From positions 28,713,501-28,777,500 of the forward strand of contig CM075349.1 in assembly GCA_037693485.1 (NCBI GenBank): 64,000 nt of DNA. Reading direction: 5' to 3'. Both the position numbers and the translations under genes were made by a program. Shown in pieces: positions 35,206 to 44,764 of this stretch; the first letter of the stretch is position 1, and each line of letters opens with the position of its first letter. This DNA is from Kitagawia praeruptora (taxonomy: Eukaryota; Streptophyta; Magnoliopsida; Apiales; Apiaceae). The notes beneath the pieces were generated by a model that was given only the letters and a program-made list of their open reading frames with translations, did no database searches and was not told the DNA's origin.

Positions 35206-35285
35206 TACTTAATAGGGAGTCTTATGAAAAGTTCCGACAAGATTTCTTCGGGGAAGTCGTAGGTGGGCATCTTGGACAAGCTCAT
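35206..35285 (-). pseudogene. N-terminal F-box half of the FBA gene, cut off by a Stowaway MITE
   Basis: ATG at 35285 reads MSLSKMPTYDFPEEILSELF and IRLPIK and then meets the MITE. Joined to 34952 it gives YVLRCGAVQKSWYHLIKTPI and runs to a stop about 90 nt later, because the paralogue at 32219 has 1 nt more in this stretch. The F-box and FBA halves are therefore separated both by the MITE and by a frameshift. Confidence 0.78.
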
Positions 35286-35393
35286 CTCTACTCAATTGAT
35301 TGTAAGCCGTAACTAGGGTTTCTTTTTTATGCACTTTTACGAGTTCTTTTCAAGGAGAATTTGGGGGAGAACAAATTGGACTTCAACTACCTA

Positions 35394-35714
35394 CTCCCTC
35401 CGTCCCATTTTATGTCACCCTCTTACCTTTTTGGGATGTCCCAAAAAGAATGAACTTATAAAACTTTCCAAAAATAGTAAACTTTTTACAACATAAAACA
35501 TTATTACACCCACTACTTTCCTCCACTATCTCAATTTTATTATTAAATACTCATTATTACACCCACTACTTTACTCCACTATCTCAAATCTTTTATTAAA
35601 TATTAATAGATCCCACTACTTTACCCACTTTTCAACTAATTATACTCTTTTTTACTACCTTTTCTTAATCTCGGTGAAAGTCAAACTGGCTCATATAAAA
35701 TGGGACGGAGGTAG
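35394..35714. mobile_element. Stowaway MITE
   Basis: 321 bp with terminal inverted repeats CTCCCTCCGTCCCATTTTAT and ATAAAATGGGACGGAGGTAG, flanked by TA (35392-35393, 35715-35716). It lies about 100 nt upstream of the F-box ATG, in its promoter. An internal segment with CACCCACTACTTT...CTCCACTATCTCAA is duplicated. Confidence 0.9.
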
Positions 35715-35904
35715 TACTTGATTTTCAAATTTTTATTATTAAAAAACGTAAAGTTAGAATAAAATTCTGACACTCAATATTTTGAAAAGTTGGGATTAGA
35801 AACTTGTTTGTAAGAATATTTCGGAATTTTGGAGCTAATTTAATTTTTTGGTTATTTATTCAAAATACTTTTTTTATTAGAAACTTTTTTTAAAAAAAAG
35901 TAAA

Positions 35905-36505
35905 ATTGCAATCCCCACCCCCGATTTTCGAACCCCTACCCGTTCCCTAAATCGGCCACGATCTTCAAATGGGAAATATTTTGCTTCCCGATCCTTTCCC
36001 CGAACGTGGAAGGGGATCCCCGTGAGAAATCAGAAATTTTTATTTTTATTAAAAAATATATATTTTACACATTTTTTAAACAAAATTCATAATAAATTAA
36101 TTTTCTAAACTATGATATATAATATATATTTTAAATTCAATGACCTATTCCAAAAAATATTTTGAATTAATTTTTATTTGTATTAAATGATATAATTAAA
36201 TTATTAAAATTAAATAAAATTTTATTATTAAACTTTTAAATATGTGAAATGAATTAAAAAATTTAAGTACTATTATTATATATAAATATATTTACTTATA
36301 TAATTTAATTATATACATATATAAATATATAAATTTTTAAAAAATAAAATCGGGGATCGGGACGGAGATCCCCTAATCCCCGATCCCCGATTTTTTTAAA
36401 AAATATTCCCCGCTCCGTCTCGAACCCGAAAAATTCCCCGAATCCACGATCCGAACGGGGCGGGGATTGGATCGGTGTCGGGCGGGACGGATGAAATACC
36501 CATCC
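35905..36505. repeat. CCCCGAT-rich repeat, probable hAT-like MITE
   Basis: GC-rich ends made of CCCCGATC-type units flank an AT-rich middle (36040-36340). The right end reads GGGTATTTCATCCGTCCCGC outwards-in on minus, a common start of plant hAT-type MITEs. The left border is unclear and no target duplication was found. Confidence 0.45.
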
Positions 36506-37312
36506 TACTGAGAACATGTATATGTTGGAGTAGGGGCGGAACTAAGGGGGGCTAGCCCGGGCGCTAGCCTCGGTTGAACCAAAAAAATTAAGTAATTTTT
36601 TTTTAGCCCGGGGTATTTCTCGGATTATGACCTGATTGTACTTTGTTCTTGACATCAAAACTATATTAGCCCCGGATGATGACCTGATTGTGCTTTGTTC
36701 TTGACATCAAAACTATAGTTCAGGTAGTAAAAATAAGTCATAAGCTCAACAGTCTCATCCCACTCTCACTCTTTGCTTTCTTTCGATTGTTTCTTAACAT
36801 CAAAACTATAGTTCAAGTAGTAAAAATAAGTCATTTTTTTGTCCAAATAGTAAAAATAAGTCACCTATAGTGGTAACATTGTCGGATCCCAAAAAATTTC
36901 CCGTCGATGACAACAGTGTCGGATCTAAAAAAAAATTTCCCCCGGTAGCACTAAGCTATTTGAGCCTCAACTAGATTCAGGTTCCGGTTCCGCGACTTTG
37001 TTGGAGAACACTACATTTCAAGCTATTCTAAAGGGTTCCGCTAGGGGCACCTAATACGAAAAAGCCTTATAATTCTATCATCTATCCATTCATCAAAAAA
37101 AAAAAATTAAATTTAAAAAATGATGACGTGTCAGCAGTTTTTAAATTTTTTTTGTTAATTTTTTAAAAATATCTTTTTATGAATGGATGAAGGGTAAAAT
37201 TATAAGATTCTTTTGTGAAGGTGCCCCTAGCGGGGCCCTTTAAATTAGCTTGAAATGTGATGAATATGTGGGTTCTTACGTTGTTCTTACTGTTCTCATA
37301 GTAACATGTGTT
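36503..37312. mobile_element. Mutator-type MITE with long inverted repeats, carrying a nested hAT MITE
   Basis: Arms of over 100 nt match after inversion: ACATTTCAAGCT...CTAGGGGCACC...CTTATAATTCTA (37011-37090) against GGTGCCCCTAGCGGGG...AGCTTGAAATGT (about 37180-37262). The outer parts of the arms, with GAGAAC repeats, continue across the nested element at 36531-36998. The inner arm sequence is shared with the MITE at 48333-48893. Outer borders are approximate and no target duplication was resolved. Confidence 0.6.
36531..36998. mobile_element. hAT-type MITE, GGGGCGGAA family, copy 1
   Basis: 468 bp flanked by TGTTGGAG (36523-36530 and 36999-37006). Ends TAGGGGCGGAAC and GGTTCCGCGACTT. The inside matches 38738-39175 almost throughout (TAGTAAAAATAAGTCAT, GGTAACATTGTCGGATC). 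It is nested in the left arm of the Mutator-type MITE. Confidence 0.85.
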
Positions 37313-37709
37313 AGAGTGATCATTATAAAAAAAACCCTTTAATTTTGGATATTTATCAATAATTTTATTCATTTTTTATTTTTTTTTCGATTTTACCATT
37401 TTCTAAAAATATTTGCAAAAGTTATTTCTGTAGCCCAATCAACCAAATACAATCTGATCTTATTTAATAATTTGCATATGTAGCGGTCACATATATATGT
37501 GGTTGCAAATAGATTAAGAATTTGCAATAGATTGCAATCAGTTGCATACAGTATATGATTGCATGAAGTTATATATTTTCAAAAAAGACGGTATTTTAAC
37601 CTTATTTTTAGTAAATCACATAAATTTTTAGTTAAGGATTCGTTAAAGGTTGAGATGATCTAAGAAATTAAGTGAAATTCTTTTTATTCATGTGCTACTG
37701 AGTTGTAAA

Positions 37710-37985
37710 TTTTTTTTTTTTTTTGATAGGCCAAATTTTATTTTAATGAGCCTGAAGGCTATTACATAGATGTTACAACCTCTGAAATAAAACCACTGGA
37801 AGACTAAAACAACTAACACCGAGACAACAGCTACACAAAATGCAAACCACCCTTTTGTAGAAAACATCAACATCACTTCACATCTTCTAAAAAACCCAGA
37901 GTAGATTATTTAAGAAAGCACCACCACCACTTAACATACTTTCAAAAAATCCACTGCAAATTCCCAATCAGATAAAATAGTATAT
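37710..37985 (-). mobile_element. 5'-truncated L1-type LINE 3' end
   Basis: On minus: TGTAATAGCCTTCAGGCTCA then AATTTGGCCTATC and a run of about 15 A. This is the usual 3' UTR and poly(A) of plant L1 LINEs. The upstream end is not defined. Confidence 0.5.
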
Positions 37986-38343
37986 ATTCAAATTGCATGA
38001 TAAAATATCATATCATTTTTTCACAAATCAAATATTCAACTTTTTTTATTTTTGTACTTGGGATGTTAAAAAACAATATTTTTTTTTGCAAAAAATAATT
38101 TACGATAAAATTCATTTAGTTAATGATGTAGCATGACATATTGCACGTTTTAATTTGTTGGTGCATATGCATGCGGGTTCCATATTATTGTTAGAAAGTT
38201 ACTAATTATATCTATGACACGTATGTATTAGGTAAATATTTTGGGATCTTTAGTATTTTCCTTCAATAAATTATGAAACAAGAAAACTACGCATCTTAAG
38301 GAAACATTCTTAATTAGATTAGTTTTTCTTTGGAAACTAGGTA

Positions 38344-38629
38344 CTCCCTACAATCCATTTCTTTTGAAAAAATTGTGCATCTTAAAGAAACATTATTAAT
38401 TAGATTATATGTTTTCTCTTTTACCCATTATAAATGAATTGATTTTTTTTAAGAATATAAGCTAATTTATACTCTTAATCATTTCTCATTATTTGTTATA
38501 CGATTTTTAAAAAGGATAATTTAGAAAAAATGATTACAAATTTATATTAAAAATTGAAAATGAACATATATTATAAAAAAAAAAATATTCTCAAAAGCAA
38601 CTACAATTACTATTATGGGGTTGGAGGGA
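38344..38629. mobile_element. Stowaway MITE relic
   Basis: Left end CTCCCTACAATCCATTTC after TA, right end GGTTGGAGGGA before TA (38630-38631). Diverged, AT-rich, fold-back like inside. Confidence 0.5.
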
Positions 38630-38737
38630 ATAACATCAGCTACCAACTCCATTCTGTGTACTACTCCAAACACCGAAAGTGGAACTTTGAGCCACACAAA
38701 CATATTTCAGAATTTAACTCAAGGATTATTAGAAAAG

Positions 38738-39175
38738 TAGGGGCGGAATTAGGGGTAGCCCGGGCGCTAGCCTCGGTCGAACCAAAAAAATCAAGGGTAT
38801 TTCTCGAATGATGACCTGATTGTACTTTGTTCTTGACATCAAAGCTATATTAGCCCCGGATGATGACCTGATTGTATTTTGTTCTTGACATCAAAACTAT
38901 AGTCGAGGTAGTAAAAATAAGTCATAAGCTCAACAGTCTCATCCCACTCTCACTCTCGGCTTTCTTTCGATTGTTTCTTAACATCAAAACTATAGTCCAA
39001 GTAGTAAAAATAAGTCATTTTTTGTCCAAATAGTAAAAATAAGTCATTTAGAGTGGTAACATTGTCGGATCCAAAAAAAATTTCCCGTCGATGACAACAG
39101 TGTCGGATCTAAAAAAAAATTTCGCCGGTGACACTAAGCTATTTAAGCCCCGCCTAAATTCAGGTTCCGCCACTG
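38738..39175. mobile_element. hAT-type MITE, GGGGCGGAA family, copy 2
   Basis: 438 bp with ends TAGGGGCGGAATT and GGTTCCGCCACTG, flanked by TAGAAAAG (38730-38737) and TAGAAAAC (39176-39183): seven of eight bases match. Collinear with 36531-36998. Confidence 0.85.
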
Positions 39176-39276
39176 TAGAAAACCATGATATAATTTTATT
39201 CTCTATGCTTGCTTACCTATATGTAATCTTAGACTTGTTGTTCTAAATGTATAATTATATGCATCAATATGATTTA

Positions 39277-39670
39277 GAGCCTGTTTGGCTATCATTACTT
39301 AAAGCCAAAAGCTCCTTTAAGGAGTTTTTGGTGTGTTTGTGTAACGTGGCTTTAAGCCGGCTTTAAGTTAAAAAACTGCTTTAAGTCAGAAGTTACATTT
39401 AGGTACTTTTGACTTATGACTTATGACTTATGGAGTTTTTTTTTTTTTTTTTTTTCAAAATTCTTGTAAAGCTTAAATATCATGAATTTAAAATTTTTTT
39501 AAGTCAAATATCACTTTAAGTCAAAATTATTAAATTCCCATTTAACTTTAAGTAAAATTACCCAAACACATTCATTCAACTTAAAGTAAACAACTTTACT
39601 TTTTCCTTTAAGTTAAAAACACCTCCATTAAGTCAAAAGTAACTTATTTTAAGCAATCCCAAACACCCTC
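39277..39670. mobile_element. Tourist-like (PIF/Harbinger) MITE
   Basis: 394 bp with ends GAGCCTGTTTGG and CCCAAACACCCTC, flanked by TTA (39274-39276, 39671-39673). It is full of TTTAAGT/ACTTAAA units and sits in what was intron 3 of the dioxygenase remnant: the sequences either side (39190-39276 and 39671 on) match intron 3 of the gene at 40262. Confidence 0.85.
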
Positions 39671-39835
39671 TTAATTTGTTGTTGGTTGTACCTAATGGAA
39701 CTTATCGTAGAATTGAGCATAGAGGCGTTGTTAACTCAGTGAAGGAGAAGTGAAGGAGAGAATGTCCATTGCTACATTTTTAACTCCTGGTTTAGATGGA
39801 GAATTTGGTCCTGCTCCGAGCCTTCTCAATTGACA
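39671..39835 (+). pseudogene. SRG1-like dioxygenase exon 4 remnant
   Basis: Matches the start of exon 4 of the gene at 40262 (TNGTYHSVEHRGLVNSVKER in that gene). Here His-to-Arg and other changes, an 11-nt duplication (AAGTGAAGGAG) and a stop in GPAPSLLN* break it. Intron 3 sequence survives upstream (39190-39276), interrupted by a Tourist MITE. It is probably the end of a second dead paralogue, or of the one at 30719 moved apart by insertions. Confidence 0.78.
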
Positions 39836-40261
39836 AATGTTGACATATTATTATGATGTAATACGGGAATTTGACAAAACCAGAAGTGCAGTTCAAAGTA
39901 GAGATCTGGTAGACTGGTTTTCGATATGATTCCAAGATCATCATTGTTAATTATAATGTAAGCAAGTGGTTGCATAGTTTACTAACCGATGAGCTTATGG
40001 CTTGTTCGTTGATTGTAATTTATTCTATTTAAAAGTTTTCCTTTTTTCATTAAGAATTTAGTGGTACATTGTTGGTTAGTAAACAACTTCTTAAAATAAT
40101 CGTGTCATTATTGAAAACACAAGAGGCATATATAATATTTTTCAGATTATTAAATTGGTCGAATTACTTTCTGTATCGTGCTGAAGCACTACAAGTAAAT
40201 ATCTGGTACACACTAGAGTTAAATGGAGAGCTCAGAAGTTTGGGCATTTGATAGAAAAAAA

Positions 40262-42289
40262 ATGGAAATATCAAATGCAAGAAAGCTTGGGAGCTCTCTC
40301 AGAGTACTTTCAGTACAAGAACTGGCCAAGGAAAAATATGCCACGGTTCCGTTACAATACATACGTCCAGATAAAGAACCTGAAGTTCTCAATTACACAA
40401 ATTTACTTGAAATCCCTGTAATCGATATGAAGATATTATTTGATGGTGATCTAATGGATGCTGAGCTAAACAAGTTACACATAGCGTGTAAAGAGTGGGG
40501 TTTCTATCAGGTATATCTCACTATTATCGAGACTAATTTCTTTATTTGTATTACATACCTCTTAATATAGCGGTATCTCACTATTATCGAGACTAATTTC
40601 TTTATTTGTATTATACATGGTTCTAAAAATCCCCGATTTAACCGATTAATCCCCGATTAATCTTCTGTAAGGTGACCGACCGATTCGATTTTTGAAATCC
40701 GATTAATCCTGTGAATTTATATAAAATGGTACTGTTTAATTGTAAATTAGACTAATATATTAAATATTATTATAATATCCGATTAATACCCCGATTAATC
40801 CTTCCGATTAATCCCCGATTACCCGATTAATCTTAAATCGGTACCTCAACCGATTTATACCGATTACCGATTTTTACAACCATGGTATTATATGATGTCG
40901 AGGTCCGGAACTTGTCAAAGACAAGGCTGCTGTGTGAGTGTGTTTAACAAGCAACACAACGAGACTAATTTATTTGTTAAAATGGTACTTGATAAAAGAT
41001 TACATTACAACACTTGTATAATTTGTTATCCATGAAGCTGATTAACCATGGAGTTAGCGATTCGTTAATGGAAAAAATGAAAACAGAGGTTGATGAGTTC
41101 TTTAAGCTACCACTGGAAGACAAGAGAAAGTTTGGTCAATTGGAGGGAGATATAGAGGGATATGGACAAGCCTTCGTAGCCTCGAACGAGCAGAAGCTTG
41201 ATTGGGCTGATGTGTTTTACATAAGCACACTTCCTACGGATCTTAGGAAACCGCACTTATTGCCACAGCTACCTCAGTCGTTCAGGTAACAAAATCTTCT
41301 CTGCTTATAAAGGCTCGGTTAATCAATCGTATGATTGAACAAACAAACAAGACAAAGAGATAATTAAATTAAACATACAGAGTGGGAGGACTCGAACCCA
41401 AGATCCCTCCCTAAACCGAGTCTTGATATCATGTTTAGTAACATCTAAAATCTTAGGATGTTAGAGGGAGGTATTGGATCATATGTTATTCAAGGCTGCT
41501 TATATCTACGCTGTTCATCGTGCATCAAGTCACAACAATTTTTTGTTAAACTAAAATTAGAATGTATAATGAACGTTTGTAGAAATGCTATAGAGGCTTA
41601 CTCGGTGGAGTTGAAAAGCATAGGGATGAAAATTCTCAACCTAATGGCAAAAGCTCTTCAGATGAATCCTGAGGAAATGGAAATACTCTTTGAAAAAGGC
41701 AGGCAATCAATGAAGATGAACTACTATCCTCCATGCCCTCAACCGGAACAGGTTATTGGAATCACGCCCCACAGTGATCCTACTGGCCTCACTATCCTTT
41801 TTCAACTTAACGAAACAGAGGGACTCCAGATTAGAAAGGACGACATTTGGATTCCAGTCAAACCGTTGCCTTCTGCCTTTATAATAAACATTGGTGATGT
41901 TTTGGAGGTATGATTGATTTTGTAATTTTTTTCATTGCATGTATACCTATACATAATCTTAGACTAGTTGTTCCGACTGTAATTATGCATCTACATGATT
42001 TAATTTGTAGGTTGTAACTAATGGAACTTATCATAGCGTTGAGCATAGAGGCCTTGTTAACTCAGTGAAGGAGAGAATGTCCATTGGTACATTTTTAGGT
42101 CCCAAGTTAGATGGAGAATTCGGTCCTGCACCTAGCCTTCTCTCGTCCCAAGCTCCTGCAAAGTTCAAAAGGACTGGTGCTGCAGATTTCCTGAAGGGAG
42201 TATTTGGTCAGAAGATTGATGGGAGATGTCATCTAGAGTCTAGACGCTCTAAGAATGTAAACCTAATAATTTCGGTATCATGCACCTAA
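40262..42289 (+). CDS. SRG1-like 2-oxoglutarate/Fe(II)-dependent dioxygenase, four exons
   Basis: Predicted exons: 40262-40510, 41038-41285, 41583-41907, 42011-42289, all with GT-AG introns in consistent phase. The protein is 366 residues, the family's normal size, starting MEISNARKLGSSLRVLSVQE. The N-terminal DIOX_N region includes IPVIDMKIL and CKEWGFYQ-LINHGV. The catalytic fold has MNYYPPCPQPEQVIGITPHS, iron ligands His229, Asp231 and His286 (spacing 57) and the 2-oxoglutarate Arg296-x-Ser298. Relatives include SRG1, codeine demethylase-like and norcoclaurine synthase-like enzymes; the substrate cannot be inferred. Intron 1 has a tandem duplication of about 60 nt and a hAT MITE. The C-terminus (SRRSKNVNLIISVSCT) departs from the usual family ending. 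Confidence 0.85.
40616..40884. mobile_element. hAT-type MITE, CGAT-rich family, copy 2 (in intron 1 of the dioxygenase)
   Basis: 269 bp, target duplication GTATTATA at 40608-40615 and 40885-40892. Terminal inverted repeat CATGGTT(C/G)TAAAAATC, 15 of 16 matching. The inside is a series of CCGATTAATCC units. The right part (TAAATCGGTACCTCAACCGA, then ACAACCATG) aligns with the right part of 28286-28480. Confidence 0.88.
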
Positions 42290-42876
42290 GGTTCTTCAAT
42301 CGTTAAAAACCACTCAGGCTTATTTCAGTATATGTTTCAGCAGAATTACATCATGCACATTGAACCGTGCATTTTGATGAAAATGTGAGATGGACGATAC
42401 AACATTTATCTTTTTCCATTTTTCAGAATATGAACTATTAGTTTCAATGAAGATGTGAGATTGATGTTTAAACATTTATCTTTTTACTTTTTTCTTAGAA
42501 TCTAAACTATTATAAACCATCTGGCCTGGGATTCTCAAGTCACAAACATTATATAACCAATGGAATTGTTGCTAACTATCTGCCCGCTACAATTTTCGAC
42601 CGATCTGTAAACAAGGATCATGTTCATTTTTAGCATGAATAGATGATGTGATCCTTCTACATTCACAAAAAATTCAGTATTAAACCTATTAGCAAAAAAT
42701 AATAGTGGATGATTGTAACAATCGCACCACGACTCATAACTAAAATTATTAATAAATTATGACAAAAAATTTTATGTAGAATGTTTGTGGGTTCTGTCAG
42801 TAGGTAAAGTATTCAGACATATGCAGATACAGGGTAAACTCCAAAAATGTACAGATGCAGACACCGATACAATGTA
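42290..42876. other. 3' flank of the dioxygenase, local duplication only
   Basis: An imperfect tandem duplication of about 75 nt lies around 42375-42515 (GATGTGAGATTGATG and ACATTTATCTTTTT twice). No gene seen. Confidence 0.4.
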
Positions 42877-42974
42877 CTCCATCTGTCTCACTTGGCTTGT
42901 TAATTTTTTTTTAAAAATAATTCGAAGTTTGATCAATTTAATGAAACAAGTCAATTTAAGTGCGACTGAGAAAG
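42877..42974. mobile_element. Stowaway MITE relic
   Basis: Ends CTCCATCTGTCTCACTTGGC and AAGTGCGACTGAGAAAG, flanked by TA. Shortened to 98 bp and diverged. Confidence 0.5.
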
Positions 42975-43075
42975 TATTATAAACTGGTAGAATCTGTCCA
43001 CTTGAACTAAAACATTAATCAATTATAGAACTGGAGACATTTCATATGTAGCATTACATGGGCAAACTAGGATTA

Positions 43076-43441
43076 TGAGCCTGTGGATTTAAAGTGGTTT
43101 TTGATTTTAAGTCCAAAAATGTTTGTTTGTGTTAGTGTGAAGGTTAAAAAGTTACTTACAATTAAAAAAATAACTTAAAGGCATAAGTTGGTGTATGAGA
43201 CATTTTTTTGAACGATTTATTTTATTTTGATGATTTTTTTAATAAAAGTTAATATTATCATTTAAATTAATAATTCATAAAAATCATTTTTATTTTTACA
43301 ATTTTAATAATTCATTAATTATCCATTATATAAAATTACCAAAAAAATATTAAATTAAAATTTTATTTTTTCACTTATCATTTTAAACAATTTTAAATTA
43401 TATTATAAATAATAATTTTAAATTTAACCAAACCGTCACCA
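43076..43441. mobile_element. Possible Tourist-like MITE relic
   Basis: Starts GAGCCTGTGGATTTAAAG, like the Tourist end at 39277, and ends near AACCAAACCGTCACC. The right end is poorly conserved and the target duplication is not convincing. Confidence 0.3.
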
Positions 43442-43470
43442 GATCAAGAAGAGAGGAAAGAGAATAAGTT

Positions 43471-43513
43471 CAAATAGTAGTACCTACCTGGTGTGTCCAG
43501 GTACTACTATTTG
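43471..43513. repeat. Perfect 15-bp inverted repeat with 13-nt loop
   Basis: CAAATAGTAGTACCT (43471-43485) and its exact complement at 43499-43513. A partial third copy (TAGTAGTACCCACTATTTGG) follows at about 43554-43573, with nearby repeats of ATTACCTAATGTTATACTT. Confidence 0.8.
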
Positions 43514-43859
43514 ATTACTTAATTACCTAATTACCTAATGTTATACTTAATTAATAGTAGTACCCACTATTTGGAAAGAGAATAAAGCAACTATGACCTT
43601 GATTACCTAATGTTATACTTATACATAAAATAATATGTTTTGTTAAAAAAAACACAAAACTAAAATATTGGGTTAAATGGGTAATTTATTCAATTGAGAT
43701 TTTATGTTTTTTAACAGATTTGAATTTTTAGAGATTGTTCTTAATAATCTACGTGGGGTTGAATTTTTTATAATCTTTAAAAAAATTCTAAAAATTGTTA
43801 GATGTTAAAATATATATAAAAACAACGCAAGAAATCCACCATTTTAAAAATTGCGTTAA

Positions 43860-44072
43860 AAGAGGGTTAATTGGGTCTTGTTTTAGTGGGCTGAGTAAAT
43901 GTTTCTTTAGAAGTTATCATGGGCTATGCTGGTTCGAATCTTTTGGGCTAGTATGTTTCTATTTGTCAAGTATTTGTGCATTAGTTTGTTGGTGTCTCTC
44001 GAATCAATGATGTATCTCTGGGCCTGGCCTTTTCTTTCATTGAATGGATTCTCTTTGCTTCTCAAAAAAAAT
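43860..44072 (+). mobile_element. Possible L1-type LINE 3' end
   Basis: TTTGTTGGTGTCTCTCGAAT, then GGCCTGGCCTTTTCTTTCAT and TTCTC followed by eight A. The layout is that of plant LINE 3' UTRs. No coding part remains. Confidence 0.35.
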
Positions 44073-44315
44073 TTAAATGTTTCTTCTAATATTTTATTAT
44101 AAATGGTATAACTAAATGTTTTATTGTATCTGGCAAAAAAAAAAGGTTTTATTGTACAGCGCGATAAAAATCTACATCGTCTTCCTAGATTTTCGGTTCA
44201 TTTCTCATTCAACTCGAAATTTGTTACTCCATCTATTCTTGACACATTTGCAAAGAAAAATTGTTCCTAAATAGTTGTCAGATTCATTGTTTTATTACAT
44301 TTTTTTAACCTATTT

Positions 44316-44318
<3 letters not shown>

Positions 44319-44381
<63 letters not shown>
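44319..44381. repeat. (TA)n microsatellite
   Basis: About 62 nt of uninterrupted TA. Confidence 0.97.
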
Positions 44382-44384
<3 letters not shown>

Positions 44385-44764
44385 TTGGGCTCTATGGAGA
44401 CCCAAAAATTTTGGAGACCCTATAGACCATAACAATGATCATTGGATCAATTTTCATCCTACGCTTAAAATTAAAACAGGTTTAATGGTAATTTGGTAAT
44501 ACTTCAAATATATTGGGGCAGTATACCACAAATAATATACATATAGATTAACATCAACGCATAGTCGGCAGTTGCAATACCGGCAATTCCCACTTATCCC
44601 ACACTGATATCGACTAGCAGTTACAAAATTGATGAGTTATCAACCCAACTGACTTATTGACTCATCCAAAAAGATAGTGCAGTATTTTAATCCACTACAA
44701 TTTGTCACAACTACTGTGTATAACATTGGAATTAGGAGCGAGGAGGCGCAGAACAACGAAGAAG
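44382..44764. other. 5' flank of the Ulp1-like pseudogene
   Basis: The sequence right after the TA run (GGGCTCTATGGAGACCC) resembles the outer end of the Mutator-type MITE at 48333-48893, but no partner end was found. Nothing else recognised. Confidence 0.3.

Noticed and set aside
44275..44499. 74-codon frame rich in Ile and Tyr
   Set aside because: Translation of the (TA)n run.
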